A stretch of 27,025 nucleotides of DNA from Planctomycetota bacterium. Its GTDB lineage: Bacteria > Planctomycetota > Planctomycetia > Pirellulales > Pirellulaceae. Shown piece after piece: positions 7,683 through 17,025 of this stretch. The stretch lies in contig JAJRVM010000098.1 of the NCBI GenBank assembly GCA_024277285.1, positions 1 to 27,025 on the forward strand, given 5' to 3'. The notes beneath the pieces are model-generated. The model was not told the origin of the DNA, did no database searches, and saw nothing but the letters and a program-made list of their open reading frames with translations. The stretch's first letter is position 1. The number at the start of each line of letters is the position of its first letter. A program made the translations under genes and the position numbers.

Positions 7683-8690
7683 ATGGCAGTCAAGAAAGAG
7701 GGGCAATTCGTCGCATTGGCGCAGCATATCCAGGAGATGCAGGTCAAGCATCCCGATGCGAGTGGCCAGTTTTCATGGCTCTTGTCCGGCATTGCGTTGG
7801 CAACCAAGATGATCGCCTCTTACGTGCGTCGCGCGGGATTGATCGACGTCTGGGGCGAACACGGCAGCACGAACGTCCAGGGCGAGACCGTGCAGATGCT
7901 GGATATCCTGTCGAACGATACGATCAAGAACTGCCTTGGCTACCGCGGTAACGTCGGGATCATCGCCTCCGAAGAGGACAACGAGCCGCGTGTGTTGCAA
8001 GCGGTGAAGAGCGAAGATTCGTATATTGTGATGTTCGATCCGCTTGACGGTTCGTCGAATATCGATGTCAACGTATCGGTTGGTACTATCTTTACGATCT
8101 TTCGAAATCCGCCGGAGATCGCCAGCACCGAGCAATCGGTACTCCAGCCGGGCTCGCAACAGGTGGCGGCCGGATATGTGCTATACGGTTCTTCGACGGT
8201 ACTTGTCTATACGGCCGGGCGGGGCGTGCACATGTTCACGTTCGATCCACAGATTGGCACGTTTCTGTTGACACGCGAAGACGTCCAAATGCCCGAGCAG
8301 AATAATATCTACTCCGTGAATGAAGCGTACCTGCACGGGTTTCCCGAGCCGTATCAACGTTACTTACACTGGGCGAAGCATCCAGGTGGCGGGCAGTATT
8401 CGTCACGCTACGTCGGTTCGCTGGTTGCCGATTTTCACCGCATCTTGATCAAGGGTGGCGTGTTTCTCTATCCGCCGACCGAAAGCCACGCGGACGGCAA
8501 GCTACGGTTGATGTACGAAGCCAATCCGCTGGCGTTTGTTGCTGAGCAGGCGGGTGGGGCCGCGACGGACGGTCGGCAACGCATCGTCGAAGTCCAACCG
8601 ACCGGGATTCACCAACGCACTCCTTTGATTATCGGGTCCAAAGGAAACGTTGAAGAGGCCATGCGGTTCGTCACTGACACGGTGCGGTAG
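7683..8690 (+). CDS. fbp: Fructose-1,6-bisphosphatase class I
   Basis: This 335-residue cytoplasmic enzyme hydrolyses fructose 1,6-bisphosphate to fructose 6-phosphate and phosphate in gluconeogenesis, and also in the Calvin cycle where that exists. The metal and phosphate site is explicit: IIASEED (93-99) followed by FDPLDGSSNIDVNVSVGTIF (118-137). GKLRLMYEANPLAFVAEQAG near the C-terminus is the family's substrate and metal region. Length is normal for the class. GAGGG at 7670-7674 lies eight bases before the ATG. The gene appears monocistronic: the next gene on the strand starts 157 bases later and is unrelated. Confidence 0.97.
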   Translation: MAVKKEGQFVALAQHIQEMQVKHPDASGQFSWLLSGIALATKMIASYVRRAGLIDVWGEHGSTNVQGETVQMLDILSNDTIKNCLGYRGNVGIIASEEDNEPRVLQAVKSEDSYIVMFDPLDGSSNIDVNVSVGTIFTIFRNPPEIASTEQSVLQPGSQQVAAGYVLYGSSTVLVYTAGRGVHMFTFDPQIGTFLLTREDVQMPEQNNIYSVNEAYLHGFPEPYQRYLHWAKHPGGGQYSSRYVGSLVADFHRILIKGGVFLYPPTESHADGKLRLMYEANPLAFVAEQAGGAATDGRQRIVEVQPTGIHQRTPLIIGSKGNVEEAMRFVTDTVR

Positions 8691-8846
8691 CAACGTGAGT
8701 GTATCGAGCAAGTTAACCCCACTTCTGCAGTAGTGAGCGTCGCCATGGTGCGAAGGTTGCTGGCCAGTCGTGCCTCCCATTGGGGCTGGGCCCAATGGAG
8801 GGCGTTTCTTGACGGAGAGGACGGTCTTGAGAATAAGGACGAATCG

Positions 8847-10271
8847 ATGAAACGAATCTTGTTGCTCATGGTCTGCTGTCTTTTTGTCGTTGCGATCGTC
8901 TTGCCATTGCCGGTGCGCGCCGAGCTTCGAGTGGGAGGGGCCGTCATTGACATCACGCCGCGGCAGTGGCCACTGGCGCCGCGCGGTTCGTTTACGCCAC
9001 GTCCCACCGATTCCGCTCACGATCCGCTCCATGTGCGCTGTCTGGTGCTTGATGACAGCAAGATGATGATTGTGCTTGCGGTTGTCGATAGCTGCATGGT
9101 GCATCGAGCGCAGTTGGGCCCGGCCAAACAAGAGGCTTCACAGCGGACTGGCATACCGACCGAAAACATGATGATATCGGCGACACACACGCATAGCGCG
9201 CCATTCGCAAACGCGCAGCACGGGACGCCTCAAGAGCGCGCTTACCAGCGACGACTTCACAACGGCATTGTCGAGGCGATTGTCCGCGCGGCTGAGAATC
9301 GGCAACCGGCGAAAGTGGGTTGGGCAAGTTCCCCACTTGCCGACGAGGTCTTCAATCGCCGCTGGTTCCTCAAGCCGGGCTCGGTACCAGCCAATCCGTT
9401 CGGCGAGGAGACGGACATCGTGAAGATGAATCCGCCGCGCAACAAGCGTATCCTCATCAATCCGGCCGGCCCGATCGATCCGGAAGTCTCCGTGCTGTAC
9501 GCCGAGACGGCCAAGGGGCAGCCACTTTCGGTCTTCGCCAACTACTCGTTGCACTATGTCGGCAACACGGGCGGTCAAATGTCGGCCGACTACTTTGGCG
9601 AGTTCGCGCGACTCATGCCCGTTCGTGTTGGCCGGCATGCCAAGGGCTTTGTCGCCATGATGTCGAACGGTGCGTGTGCTGATATCAACAACATCAACTT
9701 CCGGAGCCCGCGGCCGCGGCGCGAGCCCTACGAGCAGATTCGAATCGTGGCCAGCAAGACGGCGGATGCCGCTGCCAAGGCCATTGGGCAAATGGGATCC
9801 TTGTCGAGTGGCGTGGAGCTGGCCATGCGGCAGCGAGAGATTACCTTGAAACACCGTGTTCCCACGCCGCAGCAGGTCGAGCGTGCCAAGAGAATTGTGA
9901 AAGTCGATGCTCAAGGCGAGGAGAAGCTCCCACGTCTTGCTAAGGCGTACGCGCTACGCACACTGAAGCTGGCGGAAGAGCCTCCGACAACGAACGTGCT
10001 GGTTCAGACGATTCGCATCGGCGATCTCGCGATATGTGCGGCACCGTTCGAGCTGTTTGTGGAGATCGGTTTAGAACTGAAAGAGATGAGTCCCGCTGGC
10101 GATACGTTCATCGTCGAGCTGGCCAATGGCGGATACGGCTATTTGCCGACGCCCGAGCAGCATCAGTTTGGCGGCTATGAGACCTGGCTGACAACCAATA
10201 AGGTGCAGAAAGACGCTTCGGTTATTCTCGTCAACAATCTACTGGAGATGCTTGATGAAGTGTTTCCGTGA
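8847..10271 (+). CDS. Secreted neutral/alkaline ceramidase-like protein (catalytic motif not conserved)
   Basis: This 474-residue protein has a signal peptide (1-25) and an N-terminal ceramidase-like domain. Signature segments are GGAVIDITPRQWPLAPRG (30-47), the HD.LHVRCLVLDD region, and ATHTHSAP (112-119), whose histidines are zinc ligands in ceramidases. The segment where true ceramidases carry the nucleophile-containing N-x-G-D-x-S-P-N motif reads SNGACADINNINF (273-285), so ceramide hydrolysis is doubtful. Planctomycetes carry many such paralogues of unknown substrate. ATG 8847 is preferred over 8733 because AAGGA lies at 8835-8839 and the signal peptide follows directly. Confidence 0.85.
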   Translation: MKRILLLMVCCLFVVAIVLPLPVRAELRVGGAVIDITPRQWPLAPRGSFTPRPTDSAHDPLHVRCLVLDDSKMMIVLAVVDSCMVHRAQLGPAKQEASQRTGIPTENMMISATHTHSAPFANAQHGTPQERAYQRRLHNGIVEAIVRAAENRQPAKVGWASSPLADEVFNRRWFLKPGSVPANPFGEETDIVKMNPPRNKRILINPAGPIDPEVSVLYAETAKGQPLSVFANYSLHYVGNTGGQMSADYFGEFARLMPVRVGRHAKGFVAMMSNGACADINNINFRSPRPRREPYEQIRIVASKTADAAAKAIGQMGSLSSGVELAMRQREITLKHRVPTPQQVERAKRIVKVDAQGEEKLPRLAKAYALRTLKLAEEPPTTNVLVQTIRIGDLAICAAPFELFVEIGLELKEMSPAGDTFIVELANGGYGYLPTPEQHQFGGYETWLTTNKVQKDASVILVNNLLEMLDEVFP

Positions 10272-10314
10272 GCCGATCACACGAGTCGCGTGCTTCTGAC
10301 GCCGCCTCGGCTCA
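10269..10314 (+). repeat. Hairpin overlapping the stop codon of the ceramidase-like gene
   Basis: TGAGCCGA at 10269-10276, whose first three bases are the TGA stop codon, pairs perfectly with TCGGCTCA at 10307-10314. It may end or stabilise the transcript. There is no T run, so a standard intrinsic terminator is not supported. Confidence 0.3.
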
Positions 10315-10721
10315 ACGGTGGTGTCCGACAACGCGGGCCCTACATTGGCAGCGCTGACGCACGCGAAAATAGACGTCGTCACTCGGTGCGCGGCACCATG
10401 GACGTTGGCTTGAACGGAACGAAACCTTAGTCTGTGCCACGCAACCATAGGTCGAGCCAACTGCGGCGGTCGGATGATGTTCGCGGTGTGCGTGGCTAGG
10501 GAGTTCGTTCCACGCATGGACGGGGTTACACCTTATGCAAGCCGTCTATTGCCGCTGAGTTTCCATGCAGTTGGCATGTTGCCTCTGCCCGGGAAGGATT
10601 CCCAGGCCACGTGTTCAATGCCCTTTTTCCTTGCCGCAGCTTTATTCGAGTGGCGGAGAAAGGTATGATTCGGGCTGCTGACTCACTGCACTTATCCCAC
10701 AGCGACTGAAGGAATCTGACT
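10315..10721. other. Intergenic region upstream of the oxidoreductase
   Basis: No gene was seen in these 407 bases. They contain one GGGAA hairpin repeat (10588-10610) and the leader of the Gfo/Idh/MocA gene, with its ribosome site AAGGAA at 10709-10714. Confidence 0.5.
10588..10610 (+). repeat. GGGAA hairpin repeat, copy 3
   Basis: CCCGGGAAGGATTCCCAGG followed by CCAC matches the pattern of the copies at 5722-5746 and 5857-5880 in the same orientation, including the 3' GCCACG/T tail. It stands alone here without the CTCCG palindromes. Confidence 0.5.
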
Positions 10722-12062
10722 ATGAACCCGGCCGTGACTACGACTGACCAAGCGACGGGGACTCGAACAACGCGACGCACTTTCATCAAGGCGGCCACCG
10801 TGGCAGGCGCCTGTGCCAGCTCACTGGCCTTGCCGCGGCTAGCGCGATCGATGGCGCCGAGCGAGGAAGTCAGCGTTGGGCTGATCGGTGTTGGTATTCG
10901 TGGTATTGCCTTGCACGATGGAGTTAACAAGAGCAAGCTGGCTCGGATTACTGCCATATCGGATATCAGTGATCACTATATCGACCGGATCAAGCCTCTG
11001 CTGAAGGACCCGCGAACGCCGATCCACCGGGACTATCGCAAGTTGCTTGACGACAAGAGTATCGATGCGATCGTGATTGCCGCGCCGGACCATTGGCACG
11101 CTCAGATGACGCTCGACGCACTTGACGCGGGCAAGGACGTCTACGTCGAAAAGCCGATGACCTATTCATGTGACGAAGCTTTGCGAGTCCGCGACAAAGT
11201 TCGCGCGTCGAAACGTGTGACACAAGTAGGTTATCAACGTCGCACGATCGCTCACTTTCACAAAGCGCGCGAGATTTTCGAGTCGGGAGTGTTGGGCGAT
11301 ATTCACCAGCTTCAGCTCTGGTCGTCACGCAATCGACCTACGGCTCCATGGCGCGCGTACAACGACTACAACACGCCAGGGTTGCCCAAGAAGTCCGGGC
11401 CCGAGCACGTTGACTGGGCGCGTTTCCAAGCGAATCGTCCAGCACGTCCCTATGACGCTCGGCGGTTCTTCCACTGGCAGTGTTACCAGCAATACAGCAC
11501 CGGAATTTTTGGCATCTTGATGAGTCACCCGCTGGATGCCGCCAACATGATCATGGGACTGGGGGTCCCCGAAACGTGTTCGGCAACGGGCGGCATCTAT
11601 CACTATGACGACGGTCGCACGGTTCCCGACACGTGTAACGCCTTGTTCAACTACCCGTCGCGGAATTTGACCATCTCGTTTGTCGGCTCCAGCACCAACG
11701 CGTTCCTGAATCGGGAAGCTCAGTATCGAGGCACCCATGGCACGATGGAGTTAGGATCCAATTGGCTGCGCTTGTATGCCGAAGAGAAGAACGCCCTGTT
11801 CGACAAGTATGTGGCCGCTGACAAGGCCGACCAATTCAAGGATTTGCGAGCGGAGCCCATCCACAAAGAGCCAACCAATTTTCGCTGGTCTACTGTCGAA
11901 CACCTGGACGACTTCTTCGCGAACGTGAAGAGCCGTGGTCAGTGCACGGCGCCGGTCGAGGAGTGTTTCGTTGCAACCGTCGCGTTGACGATGGCGATCC
12001 AATCGTACAAGACCGGTCGCACCGTTCGCTGGGACTCCGAGAAGGAGCAGATTGTAGTGTGA
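10722..12062 (+). CDS. Tat-exported Gfo/Idh/MocA family oxidoreductase
   Basis: This encodes a 446-residue NAD(P)-dependent sugar oxidoreductase-like protein. The N-terminus carries a twin-arginine signal, TRRTFIKAATVAGA (17-30), so it is predicted to be exported folded with cofactor bound. The Rossmann dinucleotide fold is VGLIGVGIRG (52-61), and the family's EKPM motif, whose Lys is catalytic or substrate-binding, is at 143-146. APDHWHAQMTLDALDAGKDV is typical. The C-terminal alpha/beta domain has HPLDAANMIMG and CNALFNYPSRNLTISF. Planctomycetes and Bacteroidota have large expansions of such Tat-linked forms, often beside sulfatases, and a role in handling sugars from polysaccharide breakdown is inferred. 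AAGGAA at 10709-10714 supports the start. The dehydrogenated substrate is unknown. Confidence 0.93.
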   Translation: MNPAVTTTDQATGTRTTRRTFIKAATVAGACASSLALPRLARSMAPSEEVSVGLIGVGIRGIALHDGVNKSKLARITAISDISDHYIDRIKPLLKDPRTPIHRDYRKLLDDKSIDAIVIAAPDHWHAQMTLDALDAGKDVYVEKPMTYSCDEALRVRDKVRASKRVTQVGYQRRTIAHFHKAREIFESGVLGDIHQLQLWSSRNRPTAPWRAYNDYNTPGLPKKSGPEHVDWARFQANRPARPYDARRFFHWQCYQQYSTGIFGILMSHPLDAANMIMGLGVPETCSATGGIYHYDDGRTVPDTCNALFNYPSRNLTISFVGSSTNAFLNREAQYRGTHGTMELGSNWLRLYAEEKNALFDKYVAADKADQFKDLRAEPIHKEPTNFRWSTVEHLDDFFANVKSRGQCTAPVEECFVATVALTMAIQSYKTGRTVRWDSEKEQIVV

Positions 12063-12343
12063 TAAAGGTGCTGCGTTGCTTTGGCTCCGCCGCAAGGCCG
12101 AACCAAGGGCGACGCGGCGGTGTAACGCAACGCCGTTGCAGTGCGCGGTGTCAGACGGTCCAACGCGGCGATTACGGAACCGGTCGGCGCTGCGGCACTG
12201 CGTGATCCGTGCGGCGATCAGTGATTAACGCTCACCCAAGGGCCAAGCGTCTTGCCATGAAAGAGCGCGTCCGATCATGCAGTGGCACATACAGTGGACC
12301 CCAATAGTTGGACAACAACTCGGGTTGGGTACGATGTCGCTTG

Positions 12344-14077
12344 TCAAGGTACTTTGAGTGTATTGGGGATTGCCGGCACGGCGATCCGAGGCAGTGCTGG
12401 CTGGGCCAGCTCTTTGTCGCCGATCAAGTACCGAAACATCAGATAGTCGACCAGTTGATTGTATGCGGATTGCACTTGCGTCAGAGATTGCTGCGCATGA
12501 TCGGTTAGAAGTGTCTCCGTCGCTTGCTTGCCATGCTGCTGGAAGACGCGGCTCGCTACTTCTTCAAAACGGGTTTGCGAGATCAGGTATTGTTTTTCAG
12601 CCGGTTGCACAACGCGCTGAACGTCCTGGATCGATTCCTGGTAGCGCAATTGATTCGTCAGATTGTGAACCAGGCGAAAGCTCCACTGCGCCTGTGTGCG
12701 GTCGATGCGAGTGAAGTTGGCGGGTTCGCTCCAGGTGTTGGGTAATTTCGTTACACCCGCGTAGATGGGTGTGAAGCAACTTGTGTTGGCCGGCCCGTAG
12801 GCAAACCAAAGGCAATTGCCGATGGGATAGGGAAGCCAGTCTCTCAATTGTGCGATGAACACGTACCCACTGGTCGGCGTGCAAAGCGCCCGCTCGGGCT
12901 TGATCTTGAGGAGCTCGAAGAGACTGGCACGTCCAAAGGGAACGGCGAGTGGGCTCTTCTTTGCTTCGACCTGGAAAGCCGCGTGGTTGGTCAGATCGAA
13001 TCGAGTGCCTTGATAGTGGTCACGCATGATAGCCATGAGCTTTTCAACACTCACCGGCTTGTCTGGTTTGACGGAGAACGGATACCGGTCGACGGATGGA
13101 TCGCCGGTTACCTTGAGTCCGAGCGACGGAGCGACGAGGCTCAGGGCACGCCACTCGCGTAACGAATTGTACTTGCTCCCAGGCCCACCATAGACGTTGT
13201 GCCAGACGAACGGCTCTTCGGGCTTCCAGAGATCGAGTTCCTTTGCCAACGAGAAGATATTGGCCGATGCCATGAAATGGTCAGTGTCTTTGAGATCCAC
13301 CCTGCCGATACGACTGCGGTTGGCGCTGCAACCGACCTGGCCATCCGGTATGCGTTGGGCGCACCAGACTCCGCCTGGTGCGCCGGTGCCGGGTTTCCAG
13401 TCCTTTCCGGGGCCGAAGATCTCCAGCAGCCACGTTTCGTTTTCGTCGGCAATGGGCAGTGCGACTCCTGCATGTGGTGCTCGGTAGTATAAGAATCCGT
13501 ATTGATCGACCATCTGGCCGATCAGCGCGATCGCTTCGCGCGCCGTTTTGGTTCGTCGTAACGCATTGGCAATCAGCGAAGTGGTCCAGTGGTTGCTGTT
13601 GGGGCCGACAACGCCCTTATCACAGGCTAGGCTCTCACGCATTGGCAGAAACTCGATCGCGATACTCAGTCCGTGTTCGTTCAGCCCACCGGTTGTCATA
13701 CTCTCAACATTCCCGCCCAGTAGGATGGTTCGGTAGGTCGTCTCCACCGACAGCTGTCCCACCAGTTGGTACCCTTTGCGAACGTTGGCCTGGTACTCTT
13801 CATAGTTCTTGGGTCTGGGCACGTTCCAATACATGGGCAGTTGGGTACCACGCGGGTAGGTCAGGGCGGGCATGACGTAGATCAGGCCCATGACGTCGCC
13901 GTCACAGGAACTGGCCATCAACACCGAGTGGTCCGCAGTTGCACGCTTACCGACCAGCAGCGTGCTACAGGCACGGGCGTCGTGTGTCAGCCTGCCGGTG
14001 GCAAACGCTCCGGCGATTGCGAGCACTAGCATGGACACCAAGATGGGGCGAGTGTGCGTCTTGATCGCGTCGGACAT
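12344..14077 (-). CDS. Secreted C69-family peptidase/dipeptidase (PepD-like)
   Basis: This 577-residue protein of the N-terminal nucleophile superfamily has a signal or anchor segment at residues 10-36, ending in ARA just before Cys37. In C69 enzymes the N-terminal Cys becomes the nucleophile after processing, and CSTLLVGKRATADHSVLMAS (37-56) fits that pattern. GGNVESMTTGGLNEHGLSIA is the second family signature, and WLLEIFGPGKDW and KVTGDPSVDRYPFSVKPDKP are also typical. It probably cleaves dipeptides or peptides outside the cytoplasm, though family members vary in activity. GGAGA five bases upstream supports ATG 14077; the longer frame to 14161 lacks a signal at its start. The gene is convergent with the oxidoreductase gene. 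Confidence 0.88.
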   Translation of the reverse strand: MSDAIKTHTRPILVSMLVLAIAGAFATGRLTHDARACSTLLVGKRATADHSVLMASSCDGDVMGLIYVMPALTYPRGTQLPMYWNVPRPKNYEEYQANVRKGYQLVGQLSVETTYRTILLGGNVESMTTGGLNEHGLSIAIEFLPMRESLACDKGVVGPNSNHWTTSLIANALRRTKTAREAIALIGQMVDQYGFLYYRAPHAGVALPIADENETWLLEIFGPGKDWKPGTGAPGGVWCAQRIPDGQVGCSANRSRIGRVDLKDTDHFMASANIFSLAKELDLWKPEEPFVWHNVYGGPGSKYNSLREWRALSLVAPSLGLKVTGDPSVDRYPFSVKPDKPVSVEKLMAIMRDHYQGTRFDLTNHAAFQVEAKKSPLAVPFGRASLFELLKIKPERALCTPTSGYVFIAQLRDWLPYPIGNCLWFAYGPANTSCFTPIYAGVTKLPNTWSEPANFTRIDRTQAQWSFRLVHNLTNQLRYQESIQDVQRVVQPAEKQYLISQTRFEEVASRVFQQHGKQATETLLTDHAQQSLTQVQSAYNQLVDYLMFRYLIGDKELAQPALPRIAVPAIPNTLKVP

Positions 14078-14115
14078 TGCTGTCTCCGTTATTCCCGTAT
14101 TCCCGCAGTAACTGT

Positions 14116-14618
14116 TCAGGCCGTGAGCGTGTCGGAAAAACAACACAAACGGCGCGAACATGAGTCTACCACCGAGCGGCAGGATTGGAACCGATGGTTG
14201 CCCTTGTTAGGTCCGCTGGTGAAATTGAAGTCCGCCGTGCCGTCATCATGGAACACGAAAGCGCAATCTGCCGAGATCCATCGCTGCCGGGTGCCATGAG
14301 ATTGTATTTGCCGAAAAACGTATCGTCTTTACAACGGTCAAACGTAATGGTCTCGACGATCTTGCTCGACCAGTAGGCAACGATGTTGATCGTCTTTTTC
14401 GCGGGGTCCATGCCGATTACTTCGGTGGCCGTCAGTCTGACGTCCGGTTTGTCGGCCACCGTGAGCACCCATGTAGGACACGCGGGAAGCCTATCAATGC
14501 GAAGTGTTGCGGCATCGCTCGGCGAAGACGCCAGCGAGCCTTGGTGTACAGCAAGTTCTGGTCCGCAGCAAGTGTCTTTGCATTTCACGGTCACGTTGCC
14601 GCAACTTGTGCATCGCAT
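14116..14618 (-). pseudogene. Frameshifted small gene of unknown function (DUF1579/SnoaL-like appearance)
   Basis: From about 14618 to 14291 one frame encodes protein-like sequence including LTATEVIGMDPAKKTINIVA and DDTFFGKYNLMA. From about 14290 the protein-like sequence continues in another frame as CAFVFHDDGTADFNFTSGP then NKGNHRFQSC, ending at 14116. The TEVIG-DP-K.I pattern recalls small planctomycete proteins of the DUF1579/SnoaL-like type, whose function is unknown. The two halves cannot be read as one protein without a frameshift. It lies just upstream of the C69 peptidase gene on the same strand. The family assignment is tentative. Confidence 0.4.
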
Positions 14619-14961
14619 ACAGGCGGTCGACCTTGCAGAGGGTCTTACCTGACGGGTCCTACCTGACAATGCGACAAAACCGTTGGAAACGTCTCACCAA
14701 AAACCCGACAAGAACGTGTTCTTGGGAGGTTTCTCGGCGGCGCGCTGGAAGCAAGACGCGGAAATGCGGGAATACTGACACCGGAAGACGATTCGGCCGT
14801 GAATGACGTCGGACGCGGCGGGTGTTCCGGCTTCACTTATTGCAATTCACTCAGCAAAGGAAGAGAATCACGTTGTTGCGGTATCGTATTGCGCCGAAGT
14901 GGGCTGTGCCGAATTCGGTTGTGCCGTATTGAGACGGGGTGTTTCCAACGAAAGGGATATT

Positions 14962-16506
14962 ATGCGTCTTGGCAAATTGGCCTGGGTCTGTTGTGGCGTT
15001 GCGGTTGCCGTGATGTTGTCGACTGCGGCGGCGGTAGCCGATCCAGGGCGTCCGAATGTCATTTTGATTTTTGCGGACGACCTTGGATATGGCGATCTGT
15101 CTTGTTTCAACCCCGAGGGAACTTCGCGAACACCCAATATCGATCAGATGGCGGCCGAAGGCGCGCGGCTGACAAGTTTCTATGTGCCGACGCCCTATTG
15201 TGCTCCGTCGCGCGGGACCATCTTGACGGGACGCTATCCGTTTCGGCATTCCGTGGTGCGCAATCCGGCTCCAGATGCCGGGGCGTCGAATTATGGGCTA
15301 CCGCATTCGGAACGAACGATTGCCGAGTTGCTCAAGCCGGTCGGCTATGCAACGGCTGCGTTTGGCAAGTGGCACTTGGGGCACCGACCGAAGTGGTTGC
15401 CAACGACGCAGGGGTTCGACGAGTATCTTGGGATTCTGTATTCGAACGATATGTACCCGGTGCAATTGGTCCAGAATGAGGCGGTTGTCGAATATCCGGT
15501 CGTCCAGGCAACTTTGACCAGACGCTATACTGCCGCAGCCCTCGGGTTCATCGAACGGAACAAAGATCGGCCATTTTTCCTCTACCTACCACACGCAATG
15601 CCGCACAAGCCATTGGCTGCCTCGGACGATTTCTATACGCCCGAAACTCGCGACAATCTCTATGCGGATGTGATGGCTGAGCTTGATTGGTCGGTCGGGC
15701 GTCTGTTGGACAAGCTGAAGGAACTGAATCTCGACGAGAAGACGTTGGTCGTTTTTACCTCGGACAACGGGCCGTGGTTCGGGGGATCGACCGGTGGGTT
15801 GCGTGGGATGAAGGGGCGGACCTGGGATGGTGGACTGCGCGTGCCGATGATCGCACGCATGCCTGGTGTCATTCCACCCGGCGTCGTGAACGATCAACCG
15901 ACCGCGTCGATCGACATGCTGCCAACTATATGTCAGTTGGCTGACGTGAAAGTCCCAAGTGACCGGGTCATCGACGGTCGGGACATTATGCCCTTGCTGA
16001 AGGATGCGAATGCCAAGAGTCCGCACGACGCGGTCTTCGGTATGCAAGGAAAATTCCTGGCAACGATCCGGTCGGGGAAATGGAAATTGCACGTGCGCAG
16101 TCCGGGGCGGCCGATGATGAGCCAGCTATCCGAGGAAGAGAAGGAGCAATGGGTTGATCCACGCGGCCCTGACGGTGTAGCGATTATTGCGCCATTCGAG
16201 CAGGCCAAACCGAATCAGTATCCGGGACTAACGGTTGGGGATCCACCGACGCGAATGATGTTGTTCGATCTTGATGCCGATCGCGGCGAGCAACACAATA
16301 TTGCCAGAGAGCACCCCGACGTCGTCAAGCGGTTGTTGGCAAGGTTCAAAAAAGTACAGTCTGAGATGCCCGAGTGGCCGGAGCCGACCAATGCTTACCT
16401 ATTTCGAGAATCAGGCAAAGGCCGCCGCACGCTGATGCGACTGATCGGCGGTGATCTGAAATACGATCGCATTCCCAAGCCACAGCAGCACTTGTTGAAG
16501 AAGTAA
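14962..16506 (+). CDS. Secreted arylsulfatase (family S1)
   Basis: This 514-residue sulfatase has a signal peptide at 1-26 and then GRPNVILIFADDLGYGDLSC (29-48), whose Asp pair binds calcium. The activation motif is canonical C80-A-P-S-R84 in the context PYCAPSRGTILTGRYP. Later active-site blocks are FGKWHLGHRP, PHAMPHKPLA and FTSDNGPWFGGSTGGLRGMK, and WDGGLRVPMIARMPG is typical of the arylsulfatase A-like branch. AAGGGA at 14952-14957 and the signal peptide support ATG 14962; the longer frame to 14803 has neither. The C-terminus is complete, ending PKPQQHLLKK. Upstream lies an intergenic stretch and the decayed DUF1579-like gene; downstream a repeat-bearing gap. Confidence 0.96.
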   Translation: MRLGKLAWVCCGVAVAVMLSTAAAVADPGRPNVILIFADDLGYGDLSCFNPEGTSRTPNIDQMAAEGARLTSFYVPTPYCAPSRGTILTGRYPFRHSVVRNPAPDAGASNYGLPHSERTIAELLKPVGYATAAFGKWHLGHRPKWLPTTQGFDEYLGILYSNDMYPVQLVQNEAVVEYPVVQATLTRRYTAAALGFIERNKDRPFFLYLPHAMPHKPLAASDDFYTPETRDNLYADVMAELDWSVGRLLDKLKELNLDEKTLVVFTSDNGPWFGGSTGGLRGMKGRTWDGGLRVPMIARMPGVIPPGVVNDQPTASIDMLPTICQLADVKVPSDRVIDGRDIMPLLKDANAKSPHDAVFGMQGKFLATIRSGKWKLHVRSPGRPMMSQLSEEEKEQWVDPRGPDGVAIIAPFEQAKPNQYPGLTVGDPPTRMMLFDLDADRGEQHNIAREHPDVVKRLLARFKKVQSEMPEWPEPTNAYLFRESGKGRRTLMRLIGGDLKYDRIPKPQQHLLKK

Positions 16507-17025
16507 GGCAGCCGTTCGCGGTAATGAGACTGCGACCACTATTTCCAGCGACGGAACCGCTCATAGACGCTGATCACAAACCGCCCTTCGGCCGGGCTTG
16601 TCCCGGTGTAAGGCAAGACGGCGGAAGCCACGAATGGTCAGCTATCAGCAACGCGCCCGTTCTCGCGTCGGTCGTGCCTGGGATTTGCCATTCGGCGCCG
16701 CCTTGGCGGTCGCCAAAGGGGTGTGATGATTCGGCCTGGACCATTGCGTTGATGCGAACGAACGATCGTCCGGCGCGGAAAAGCCCCGTTTTGGGGGCCC
16801 GAAGCGACGTCCTGCACGCGCGCTGGCGTTGCCACGGGGCCGAAGTGCTTTGATTGACGCGGTTTACCGCCAAATCAGGGATTGGTCGTCTGGCATCACG
16901 ACGTTACTTGGCCGCGCAGTTGCTTGACTCCGCACGCCAGCCGTCTATAACGTACCGAGGCCTTGCTCTGAAGCTGTTTTTCTTGTTTTTGCGGCACAAC
17001 GACCGCAAGAAAGGTGCACCGAAAG
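16507..17025. other. Intergenic region with one dispersed repeat, no gene seen
   Basis: These 519 bases contain repeat copy B (16581-16645), some imperfect GC-rich palindromes around 16690-16800, and the ribosome site AAGG (17011-17014) of the next gene. Translation in all frames gave no recognisable protein. Confidence 0.5.
16581..16645 (-). repeat. GTAGCTGACC/CCGGG repeat family, copy B (divergent)
   Basis: The minus strand reads ATAGCTGACCATTCGTGGC and later ACCGGGACAAGCCCGGC, the same two blocks as copies A, C and D. About 15 extra bases separate them. Confidence 0.5.

Noticed and set aside
10641..10669. TTTATT and TATGAT with 17-base spacing upstream of the oxidoreductase gene as a sigma-70 promoter
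   Set aside because: The -35 matches only three of six positions and planctomycete promoters are poorly modelled; not strong enough.
12293..12317. TGGACCCCAATAGTTGGACA resembles the end of an IS3-family insertion sequence
   Set aside because: Only one end is present, with no second inverted copy, no transposase and no target duplication seen. It could be a relic but is too weak to list.
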